Positions 37,491 to 49,400 of a DNA stretch of 64,000 nucleotides are shown one piece after another; positions within the stretch are counted from its first letter, which is position 1; the number at the start of each line of letters is the position of its first letter. This DNA comes from Sweltsa coloradensis (lineage: Eukaryota > Arthropoda > Insecta > Plecoptera > Chloroperlidae). The stretch covers positions 124,001 through 188,000 of the forward strand of contig JAMZAV010000096.1 in assembly GCA_024449915.1 (NCBI GenBank), read 5' to 3'. The notes under the pieces are model-generated. The model searched no databases and was not told the origin of the DNA. It saw only the letters and a program-made list of their open reading frames with translations. Position numbers and translations under genes: made by a program.

Positions 37491-40400
37491 AAAGTTTTAA
37501 ATACGTAAATAAAACATAAAAATAATTACAGACGCCGCGCCGCACTTTTTTAAATGTACTCGCATACATTTGTAGGCATGCCTTACGAGTAGGGATGACA
37601 TCGGGTACCCGGTTCCAGAAATTACCCGGAGCCGATTTTAAGATCCGGGTATATTTCGCGGCCGTTTATAGACTAATTCACCAGTTTAAATTACGCGCTA
37701 CGTGGTTGCGGTCTTTCCCGCGGAGCGTGCCCGCTGCCTAAAGAGTAATTGGAGTTGACGACAGAGCGCGTTGTAAGCTATCACGTGCTTCCGTCCGTCT
37801 CGGCGAGTCGCGCCCATGCCACGAGTGAGTGCAAGAGAGAAAGATGCGGCAATAAATCTTGGACACCGCCGTCTGCGCAGTACGAGATGCGCGTACGATC
37901 CAACCAACTCACACTCACAGCTGACTGACAAAGATGGTTGGGTGTAGAAGTAGAATTCGCAATGCAATCATCTTTCAACCGATTCACGAAATTCGTTATC
38001 ACGACGCATAGGATTGTTATTCCTGGGCTTATGTTCTTTCTTTCCCAGGCTTATCTTGCGACGAGAGCTTCAGCGCGGGATATAGTAGTGAGAGGTTTTC
38101 CCACATGAGAAAGAGAGCTAGGCCTAGGCCTAGCCTAGGCCTATGTTTGCATTGTAGGCCTAGCCTAGGCCTACTGCGTCGAGTTTAGGCCTAGACATAC
38201 GTTTTTATTACGACATGTAGGCCTAATTGTGTACGTGTGTTTGTGAGCTTGATTTACAAGCTATTAATTCATTTAGTATACCCTGTATGAAGTGTATCGT
38301 GTGTATTTTATGTTCCTTTATCCATTACATGTGTGGCTAGGCCTATGCTAGGCCTACGAGAGCAAATAAACAAATGAAACGCGCCATCCGAGTTTTTCGC
38401 AAATCCGAGGTGCCCCCGGTCTCATCCAACTCGGATAAGAGGGATCTTACTGTACCTATTATAGATATAGGCGGACATTTGGCCAAGAGATGGCTCGCGC
38501 CAAAACGAACTCCATTTCACAAACGTTAGCTGGTAAGTAGAATATTACTCCTCGAAACTAGAGGCGAGCTCTGGTAGTTGTCGTCGGGGACCTCTCCTCC
38601 TCCGCAACGACGACGACCATAACGACACGAACGATGACAAAGACTATGACGACCACGACGTGAGAACCCCTCTTTTCCTTTCACCTAAACTTGTAGCTGA
38701 TTCTGTTCTGCATAGAGTTTTCCTTCCTATATCCCCTAGATTAGAGTTGCGTATTATAACCTAACAGTTGACGCGCCTTTAATACAAATCAACTTAACCT
38801 CAATGTCAAAGCCTCCATTCAGTACGAAGACGGCGACAACGACTACACGATTGGTTGACGCCCTCTGAAACCATACTATGAAAACGCCAAAGTCGTTGTT
38901 AGACGAGTGAGCAAGCTATGTGTTGGGTACTCGGTAACACTAGGGAAACGCCAAAGTCGTTGTTAGACGAGTGAGCAAGCCATGTGTTGAGTACCCGGGA
39001 ACATCCCCTTTCCTCCCCAAAACTTAAGGCTGAATCTAGCTAGCATGGGCATTTTCTCCACAGTATATTAGGCTAGAGTGGCGCATTAGGCCTTACAGTG
39101 TTGACACGCCCTTATAACAACTAATCTCAAACCCCTCTTATTTATACTCATAATATACTAGGAAAACGCCAAAGTCATTGTTAGACGAGTGAGCAAGCCA
39201 TGTGTTGATTACTCGGTAATATTAATATATCATGAGTATAAATGAGAGGGGTTTGAGATTAGTTGTAGTAAGGGCGCATCAACACTGTAAGGCCTTATGC
39301 ACCACTCTAGCCTAATAAACTGTGGAGGAGAAATATGCCTATGCAAGCTAGATTCAGCCTTAGGTTTTGGGGAGGAAAAGGGGAAGTTTCCGGGTACTCA
39401 ACACATGGCTTGCTCACTCGTCTAACAACGACTTTGGCGTTTCCCTAGTATAACTGATTTTCAGTGGGGGACAGTAAATCAAAGCGACCAAGCCAACCCT
39501 GTAGGCCCCGACGCAATCGACGAGTGAGCGATAACCAACCAAAGATCAATTTTTTTAATAGGAAATATAGCAATCAGTGGTATGGACAGTGCAAACACCC
39601 GCGGATCAACGTCAGAATCAACCAGGCCGATTCAGAACAACTCTGAATTTATTATGTGCTTTGTTGCTAGGACGGCTCCAAAGTCACAGTTTACAAACTC
39701 GTAAGACACGAACTGATGGACTTTTAAGTCCAAATCAAAAGTAAAAAAACTTCCGACTTTGGCGGGAATCTGTTGGTTGAAATGCGCCATCTCACTCTAT
39801 AAGGACATTAATTAATATAGCAGGCCATGGTGTCTCCATGGTGATTGTTGACAAAACAATCTACTACAGTTCTAAAATGTCAATCCAAATCTTGTCTTCT
39901 TGTCTCTCAAGTGTTTCTTTAATAAACTTATTTACTTACTATTATTACTCTTGTAAAACAGTCATTCATCAGGTTATGGGCCCAGTACAGCTTCCACTGC
40001 GCGTGTAACAAGGTATTTCAAGATATCTAGGTTTTTGAAAGTAATTGAAAGTGAAGTTTTTAAAGTGAAAACTAGAATTTGTGAGTAGGCTCTATTTTTA
40101 CATTTCCTTGTCAGTTGTCTGTGTGTTTTGCCACAAGACAAACTAAGATGGGTGATCAAAAGTTAATGATCACAAAGTTGAACAATTCTAACTATCAACT
40201 ATGGAAATTGAAGGTTAAAATAGTGCTAATGAGAGACGGTTTATGGGACATTGTAAACCAGCCCAGGCCTGAACCAGTGCCAAATGATTATGAAAAACGT
40301 GAGTGTCAAGCAATAGCAGCAATATGTCTGACTGTCGAGGATGATCAGCTACTTCACCTCGCACAGCTTGAGACGGCCCGGGATATGTGGGTCACGCTGC

Positions 40401-43400
40401 AAAGACTTCACGAGCGATCTACAATTGGCAGCCGGTTGTACCTGATGCGGAAGCTATATGGTATGAGATTCACTCAAGGCAACATGCAGGCACACCTCAA
40501 CTCGATGTTGGTGGTTGTGGGGCAACTGCGTGGAATGGGCAAGAAGATAAAGGATGATGATCTTGTGGCAGTTATGCTGTGTAGCTAGCCAGAATCGTAC
40601 TCTACGCTAGTCACAGCGCTAGAGGGAAGAGACGAAAAGGACTTAACTGTTGAGTATGTCTCAGGCAAGCTAGTTGATGAGTATCAACGCCGTGTGGAGT
40701 CGACACTGCACCAGAGTGACACTGAGGTAGCCCTTCAGACAACCTCTCGCAAGAAACAAGACGCGAGCAGGTCGGGTCAGACCAGTAAGAAGGAGGAACG
40801 TGAGTGTTACTACTGTAAAATGAAAGGTCACCTGAAGGCAGACTGTCGGAAATACAAAAGTCACCTCAGCAAAGAGAAAGAGACGGCCAATTGCACAGTA
40901 CGCAGACAGGAAGATGTCAGCGGCGTCAAGTCACAGCACTCCTTTGCTGTATGGAACAATAGATCACGCAAGAATGGCGCTGATCGATGGTACGTTGATT
41001 CCGGTGCTACAAGTCACATGACGAGCAACAAGCAGTTCTTCACAGAGTTGCGACATGTGAAGACTTCTGTATACCTGGCGGACAACTCAATGATCTTTGC
41101 AGAAGGCATTGGTAGCGGGTGTATATTGTGTACTGCTCCAAATGGAAGAGTGGAACTCAAAGATGTGCTCTACATTCCTAAACTTGATGGCAGGCTGTTA
41201 TCAGTTCAGAGAATAACTCATAACGGATACACTGTGTCGTTCGAGGGCGACAAGTGTCATATTATATTAGTTTTAAAGTTAGTAGAGTTCATTATAATAT
41301 TTAAAACACTTTTAGTGGAAAAACTCAATTTTATTATAATAAATTACAACGTTTCGGAAATGACTTCAACTTATTCCGTCTTCAGGTTTCTTGTTAAAAA
41401 AAAAAAATCATTTTATCAAAAATATATCAAAACAAACAAAGACAATAGCCAAGGTGAATAAAATTAAACATTTCACACATAAGTTGACAAAAACAAGGTA
41501 GTACAAATAAAAAGGCTATTTCTTAGTGTTTACTAAAGGAATCCACATTGGATATAAATATAAATAAGTGTCATATTATCTACCAGACAGCTGTCATCGC
41601 AATGGGCGAACTGGACGGGACGCTCTTCAGGCTGAAATGCAAGACCAGCAACAAAGCAGCTGTAAGTGTACGCAGTGAAGCACGCATGCGCAGATGGCAC
41701 CGACTCATGAGCCACCGTGATCCAGCTGCCATTAACAATCTTTTCACAAAGGTACTGGCTCAAGGCATACACATTGGTAATTGTGATACAAAAGTAGACT
41801 GTGACTGCTGTATTAAAGGGAAGCTAGCTCAACTTACATTTCCAACCAGCGAGACTAGAGCCACCAGACCGGGCGAGTTGGTACATAGCGACGTCTGCGG
41901 ACCAATGCCAACTACGACGCCTAGTGGGAATAGGTATATGATCACCTTCATTGATGATTACTCTCGTTTCACATTCGTCCGTCTGCTGAATTCCAAGGGT
42001 CAAGTGGCGGATGTTGTGAAAGAGTACATCGCTATGGTACGTACGAAGTACGGACACAGACAATATCATCTCTTAAGGAGCGTGGAGTGTGGGAACTAGC
42101 AACATTACCTCCGGGGCGCCGAGCTGTCTCATCAAAGTGGGTCTTCAAGACAAAACTGGATGGGAATGGTGATGTTCACACTCACAAAGCGCGACTTGTG
42201 GCGAGAGGATTCTCGCAACGCTATGGAGAGGACTATGACGAGACGTTTGCGCCAGTGGTCAAGCACGAGACCGTGCGTGTGCTGCTCAGTTTAGCAGCTA
42301 CTCGACAAATGCATGTACGACACCTCGATGTCAAGTCTGCCTACCTGAACGGAGAGCTAGAAGAGGAGATATACATGGAGCAACCACCTGGTTTTGAGGA
42401 ACCAGGCAAGGAGCATATGGTATTGCGACTAAAGCGCAGTATATACGGGCTCAAGCAATCAGCACGGGCGTGGAACAAGAAGGCTACAGAAGCACTGGCG
42501 AGTCTTGGGTTCGAGCGTGGAAAAGCAGATTCATGTCTCTTCATAAAGAAAGAGACAACCGGCAACAACACCTATGTGCTGCTGTATGTAGATGATTTAC
42601 TTGTTGCTGGAGAATCTGAAAGAATCGTGCAGGATATTTGCACACAACTGAACGAGCACTTCACAACCAAGGACTTGGGCGAAGTTGCTCATTATCTGGG
42701 TATTCAAATTGAGAGAGAAGAAGATGGTTCGTTTCTTCTTCATCAGAGAACGAAGATAGCTCAGCTCCTAGAACAACAAGGGATGCTGGAGACGAAGCCA
42801 TCTGCTACACCAATGGAAACCAATTATTTATCATCTGTGGAAGAACCAAGTGTCAAGTTGCCTAACAACACAAAGTACAGGCAAGTCATCGGATCACTTC
42901 TGTACATTGCTACAGTGTCTAGACCGGACATTGCAGTGGCAGTCGGCTTCCTGAGTCGTCACGTGGAGTCACCCACAGAATACCACTGGAAGTCAGTGAA
43001 GCGGGTAGCTGGAACGATCGATACAAAACTGCGCCTGTCAGCAAGTAGTAAGTTTGAGTTGCAAGGTTATGTAGATGCTGACTGGGCAGGTGACAAGACT
43101 GACCGAAAATCAACAAGTGGCTACATCTTTCAACTGGGCACAAGCACAGTGTCATGGTCAAGCCGAAAGCAGACAACAGTCGCATTGTCATCTACTGAGG
43201 CAGAGTATGTTGCGGCTGCACATGCTTGCCAAGAATTGTTGTGGTTACGTCAACTGCTGGAAGACATCGGAACACCAGCAATGCATGCAACACCAATCTA
43301 TGAGGACAATCAGGGATGCATAAGTTTGATCGAGTCAGATCGTTGCGGTGCTAGAACGAAGCATATCAGCGTCAAGCATCATCTACTCAGAGATCTACGA

Positions 43401-46400
43401 GAGAAAAGCATCATAGATGTGCGATATTGTCCCACCGAGTACATGACGGCGGACATGTTAACAAAGCCAGTGTCAATGGAATTATTGAAGCGTTTTGCTA
43501 CGCAAGCACAACTGGTTTATAGCGAGTGAAGAGTGAAGATAGCGAGAAGGGGTGTTGGTTGAAATGCGCCATCTCACTCTATAAAGGACATTAGGCTAAG
43601 TAATATAGCAGGCCATGGTGTCTCCATGGTGATTGTTGACAAAACAATCTACTACAGCTACTAAAATGTCAATCCAAATCTTGTCTTCTTGTCTCTCAAG
43701 TGTTTCTTTAATAAACTTATTTACTTACTATTATTACTCTTGTAAAACAGTCATCATCAGAATCGAACCCTGGACCTTCTGCATTGGAAGCAGATACGCT
43801 AACAACAAGACCAACGAGCCACACACGTCTTAGTATTCCCACCTTCTCATGTATCCACACCATTGCAGTTTATCTTTCCCCATCTTGAACTTTAGGCCCT
43901 TGACTCACTTTCTTCCTTATTACACCAAGTTCATACGCTACGGACAAATTCCATCTAAGCTGCCTATAATGCACATTTTTCCTTCTAGCCCATCAGCCAA
44001 TTGTCACAGCATGATAAATTGTTTCCCCTTTTTTTGTTTTTGTCATTGCAATATACAACCTTTTGGTATATCCTCAAAGATTTAGTCAGAGGTAGGCAAG
44101 CCTTTTACTTTTCATCCAGTATCTGACTTTGTATATTTGGTGTCGGCAGAACCTAATCAAAGATGAGGAATGACATCATTAAAAGCTTTAAATAATTTAC
44201 GATGGGCAGCCCCAGAACTTACATAATATAATAATATGTCACTTGAAACAAAATCCTTTTAAAATAAAATTTACAAAACATAGCTTGACCAGACAAATTT
44301 AATCAAAATCTACTTAGGCCTAAACTGGGAACATGAATAAACATGTTTTAGTGCAAATAAAGGTAGCCTAAGAACGTTAGGTAGGTCGCACATATACAAA
44401 TACTAGATGAATACAGTAGCTTTTTGTGGTCTCAAAATACCTATTCAGTGTAAGATGACACTATATAAAACTTATTTCATACCGATCCTTACATGCAGCA
44501 GAAACCTGGACAGTGGGAGATGAGATTCCTGAGGAGCACAGTGGGCAAGACGAGAAGGGATAGAATAAGAAACACGGATATTAGAGAAATGCTAGGTGTA
44601 GAAAAGTTAAGTGACAGAATATGAAGGAGTAGGTTGAGATGGTATGGACATATGAAACAAATGGGGGAAAATAGGATGCCCAAGAAAATGTATGAAAAAA
44701 GGTTGTTTTTTTTTTTGTTTTTTTTGATCGTGATAGAAATTCTATTCTAATGAACTCTTTGAAAGTTCCTAAATTAAATTCTGAATCATTAAGAAAGTCA
44801 TTCTTGTACAGAGGAATATCCTTTTGGAATTCAATTTCTTATGATATTAGAAGCCAGTTTACTGAGCTAGGAATATAGTACAATTTAAAAGTAAAATTGA
44901 AGCAATGATAATGAATCGAAGAACAAAGAAGAATTGATTTTTACTATTTATTTGTGGGGCATTGTCTCTGTGTTTATGTAATGTTAATTTATCTTCATAT
45001 GTTCTTATTTATGATTTTGCTGTTCTCTTTGTTTGTTCATTATTGCTTTGATTTTGATGTATTCAATGTATTTTCAATTGATATTTTTCTGCCTAGATTG
45101 TCTGGTTGCCACCCACTGGTGGACCTTGCAACTTGAGTTAGGTGTCCTGTATCATTGCTGTGGTCAGTTTTTGACTTGAACAATTTTAAATAATTATATA
45201 TCTGATATAATTACTAGGAAAACGCTAAAGTCCCGCCGCGTTGATGGATGAGCTTTTAAAAGTTTTTAGTTTGCGTGGGATATCTTTACTTTTGCAAGTG
45301 CTTTGTTTGGCTTCCTACGCATTGTAGATGATTGTTGTCAAGTTTCTATTGTTAGGCCTACCTGTCAATTGGTATTATTTACGGTAAAAAACTTATATTA
45401 AAAGCTTTATTTCTAAGGATTCTGGCTAACTTTTTCAACTTTTTCTTTCAAAAGGTACTACATCACCTTAATCCTTATGTCCATGTATAATATGAACGTT
45501 GTAGCCCCACCCGTTTGGTCAGAATTGGCCCAAATGACACGAAAATATCGCACAAAAAATCAAAAAACTTATATTCAAAGCTTTATTTCTATAGATTCTG
45601 GCTAACTTTTTCGACTTTTTCTTTCAAAAAGCAATACATCACCATTACCTTAATGTCCATGTGAAATATAAACGTTGTAGCCCCACCCGTTTGGTCAGAA
45701 TCGGCCCAAATGTCACGAAAATATCGCACTAAAAATCGAAAAAAATCGTAAAAGTACGATATTCATGAGAAATATTTCTTCGATTGTACCCAAAAACGTA
45801 GCAAGTCTAAGTTCAGAAATTTCGAAGGTCCTGTCAAATTTTCATCAAGATCGGATATGCCGTTTGCCCGGTAGAGAGCGAACAAACAGACGGAAAAACA
45901 AACAAAAAAAAACAAAAAAAAAACACCCGAGCTAAATTTTTTGGGTGGTCGGTGAAATTGAAGTCTTCGCTTCGCTCATCCAATTATATTAGAGTCAAGA
46001 TCTTTTGTACTAAATTGTTATCAAGATTTGAACACAAGAATGATGGTTGAACACAAGAATGAAGATTCGCGTTCGGTGGTTTCTTCCGCGAAAGATTGAT
46101 TACTCCCTGATTTGCTGTTCCTGATTTTTGGCAAACCTCATATTCGTTTGAGTGGGATCGTCTAATAAATCAGTTTTTTTCTTTTCGTTTTTCTTTTTTA
46201 ATGTTTTTTTTTTCTTCTTTTTTCTTTCTTTCTTTTTTTTCTTTTCTTTTTTTTCCTTTCCTTTTTCCTTTTTTCTTTTATTTTCTTTTTCTTTTCTTTT
46301 CTTTTCATTCCCCACCCCCTTTTTTAATATATTCGATTCATTCATAAATTGCATTTAATATCCTTTTTATTTGTTATCAAATTTGTTGAGTATTTAATGC

Positions 46401-49400
46401 ATTCTTGTAATATTACTATTTCAAATATTTACTTAAATGTAGTTCATTGTTGTGTAAACATCTATGTAATTAGATTTATTTAGTTGTCCTCCTTTGTAAA
46501 TCAGTTTTTATGACTGAATAGGATAGACGTTAAATAAATAAATAAATAAATAAATAAAATAAATAAAAGGATTGAAGAAGGAAGAAGAAGACGGGGTAGA
46601 CCAAGGAAGAGATGGAAGGACATCATAGCAGGAGACTTGGAGGCAAGAGGAGAAAGCTGGGAAGATATGGAAGAGATACGATTGTGGGAGGATAGAAAGA
46701 AGTGGAAAAATTTTGTTGCTAAACCCAAGCTGACCCTACCAGAAGCAGGAAACGGCGATGGATAATGATGATGATGAAAGTGTTGTTTATTCATAGGACC
46801 ATATCATTATTCATTAAGTATCTTTCCCACATGAATCATTTACAGAAACACAAAATAATTCTTTATCACCTGATTTTGATTTTGAAAACCCGCTTCAATG
46901 CGTCTACAAACTAGGAATGCACATCGATATTTTTTCATTATCGATTATCGAAATAGTAATGACATTATCGAATCGATAATATTGATATTACCAATAGAAA
47001 ATTCCAGCCCGTTCCGACATAGATGGAATCTCAAATGTGGTAAATGAAATTCAAAACAATTCAACTTCATGCCACTTGCTGCCCCGTTCTGTCTGCCTCC
47101 CGCTATTGGTTATAAGTTCGCTCCCAAACATAAATCTCGAGCAAGACACCTGGTTACCTATCTCTGTCTGCCCAAGTGGGAAATAGGAATTACGTGTTTC
47201 GGGCCATTTTCAACGAATTATTGATTTTCGATTATCAATAATGACTTTTGATTATGGATTATCGATATTTTATCCAATATTGATTATCAATTGATAATAT
47301 CCATTATTGTGTGTGTATCCCTACTACAATCTGACATTGCTCGTTGCAGACCCCAGCCGGTGTGCGAAGTGGTCCCTCGCCTGTGGCCCTTCCTCTGTCA
47401 CAGTACCGCCTCCGTTCGGCGCGCCACCCTTCAGACGCTCTGGACGCTGACGTCTGAGAAGTCTAAAGTGAAGGCTCGCTGGCCTGCGGCGCTACTACAG
47501 GATGCCCTGAGGCACGTATTTCAGAGGGCGGTGGTGGAACACGTGCCCGAGATACAGGACATTGTCGAACACGTGAGTGTTGTGGGCCAGCGTTGACGAC
47601 TCTTCGATATTAGATTAATAGAAAATAATTTCTTATTTAATCAATTTCCTTCTATCTTTCTCAACATTGATGATAATATCTTATATATTGCTTACGGTAC
47701 CCGCCCGACGAAGTCAGGTACGAGCATGTGTTTCCACTACCCATTTACCCGTAAAACCCGGTTCCTGAATTGAGGTGTCACATTGTAGGCGGAAGGCTAA
47801 TGTAAACTTGCGCTTTCTCATATCTTTTGTGCTTGGCGGCGTTTTTCTTTTGAATTATAATGTACTTTGTTCATGCCGCTGACTTGTGGCAGTGTGCTGA
47901 GTATGCCCCCCCCCCCCCCAGTGTTGGGGAAGTTCTTTTTTTAAATGAACTTTTTAAAAGTTCAGTTCACAGCTCAAATAATGAACTTTTAAAAAGTTCA
48001 AGTTCTTTTAAAACCTGAAATATTGAAAAGTTCAAGTTTCGTCTAAAATATGAACTTCGTTCTTTTAAAAGTTCTTTTGTAAAAAAAAAACATTATTTTA
48101 TTAAAGGCTGGCGTAAAACGAAGAAAAACAAGTGGAAAAACATTAGGGGTGTTCGAGTACCAAACTACTCGCGAGTTTGAGTCGGACGAAAGGGTTGAGC
48201 TGTCTTTGATCGTGCTGATGATTTGTACTGCATTCTCGTCGACCAGCTTGTAAAATTATGGCAGATACTAAGCGTTTTAGGCTTCCAAGATTTTTTTTCC
48301 GAATTAGTTGGCGTGCATAACGTGCTTCAACGTAGGCCTACGATGGAACAACTATTTGTTATTGTTTTTAAGCGTCGACGGCGGCGAGTCGACGGCGCTG
48401 CTCGACGCACGGAAAGAACTTTGAAATGAACTTTCTAAAACTGAAAAGTTTGTTCTCGGAAAGAACTTTTAAAAGTTCAAAAGTTCATTCATTTATAAAA
48501 AGAGTAAGTTCACTGAAAAGCTCACAAAAAAAGAACGCGTTCTTTTTAAAAGTTCCTTCCCCAACACTGCCCCCCCCCCCCTCCTGCCTTACCACGCACA
48601 ATCTTCCAGAGATTATACCGTGTAAATAACTAGGAAACGCTCAGTTGGACGCGTTGATAAGCGAGCACATGCTATAGCTAGACCCCATTGCACATTTTTT
48701 TAAATTTTAAAATTTGCAACGTTCGCTGTCCACAGGGCCATGTTTCCAATAATATTTATTATTGCCAAGGTATTTGGGTAAACCTGTGTGTAAATCTTTA
48801 CTTTGTGGATAAAATCCACCGCCATCTAGAGGACCTTGACTCCTTGGGAAAACTATTTAAATTCTTTGGTGACAAATAATCATAGATATCTTAACACCTA
48901 TAGTAGGCTAGATACGCAGTCTCCAATACCTCCGCACAGGCGCGAGTGTACCAAATTGAAGCGTCAATCTCACCTATTCAAGATGGCGGTTTGGCGTTTT
49001 AATTTATGCTTTTTTAATGCAATAAAGTAGTATTCTGGATTGTTTGATATGGTTTTAGCTTGTGCAGCATGGTATTGAACAAACAGAAACAATGCAAAGT
49101 TATTGCATACGGGTATTTAGTAATCATTTGGTGTTAAAGTCTGATATGCTCACCTGCCAAACTGGCGGCCATCTTTAAAAATATTTTTTTCGATTAATCG
49201 CTCCCATCTAATTAACATGCAAACTCACCCATTCAAGATGGCTTCCAATTGTCCCGGAAGTGGACCGCTGACTGCTAGTCTAGCCAATTATATGGGATGT
49301 CTATGCAAATAATACACTGCTTCTTCGAAAGTATTTTGATTACTTCTAGGTGGCAGTGCATTAGAAACTTTGCGCGTCTTTTCGTTGCCATGGCAACGTT

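Larger units (their letters stand above)
36966..38880 (+). mobile_element. Helentron-like element, family 2, interrupted by a pogo-like element
   Basis: 5' end TTAGACGAGTGAGCGAAGCG. The conserved block TCATACGGCCGAACGGC with TAAATAGATTGAGCTGAAAT follows at 37073-37110. After the pogo insertion it includes the dispersed repeat at 38565. The right side runs into repeated family-2 ends (AAAACGCCAAAGTCGTTG) around 38880. Boundaries on the right are uncertain. Confidence 0.5.
39766..43764 (+). mobile_element. copia-type LTR retrotransposon, nearly complete but inactive
   Basis: LTRs at 39771-39971 and 43553-43759 (TGTTGGTTG...CATCA), flanked by the 5-bp duplication GAATC (39766-39770, 43760-43764). 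Primer site GGTTATGGGCCCAG follows the 5' LTR and a purine run AGCGAGAAGGGG precedes the 3' LTR. The order gag, protease, integrase, RT/RNase H is that of Ty1/copia. Defects: a TAG in gag, a 300-bp retroposon insertion before integrase, and loss of most of integrase. It sits in the B-box region of a tRNA-derived SINE, in BTAF1 intron 8. Confidence 0.93.
44701..46565 (+). pseudogene. LINE-F, 3' end inserted in LINE-E
   Basis: Reads [20 protein letters not shown] then [13 protein letters not shown], the usual C-terminal end of CR1/Jockey-type LINE proteins. A long 3' UTR with a CTTTT tract follows, then an (AAAT)n tail ending at about 46565. LINE-E codons flank it on both sides. A Helentron-like copy (45214-45981) lies in the UTR. 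Confidence 0.75.

Noticed and set aside
43756..43822. functional tRNA-Gly gene
   Set aside because: A recognisable TCC anticodon arm and B box, but the acceptor stem does not pair and a copia element splits the T arm.
46100..46354. Lys/Glu-rich open frame
   Set aside because: Translation of a simple pyrimidine/purine tract.
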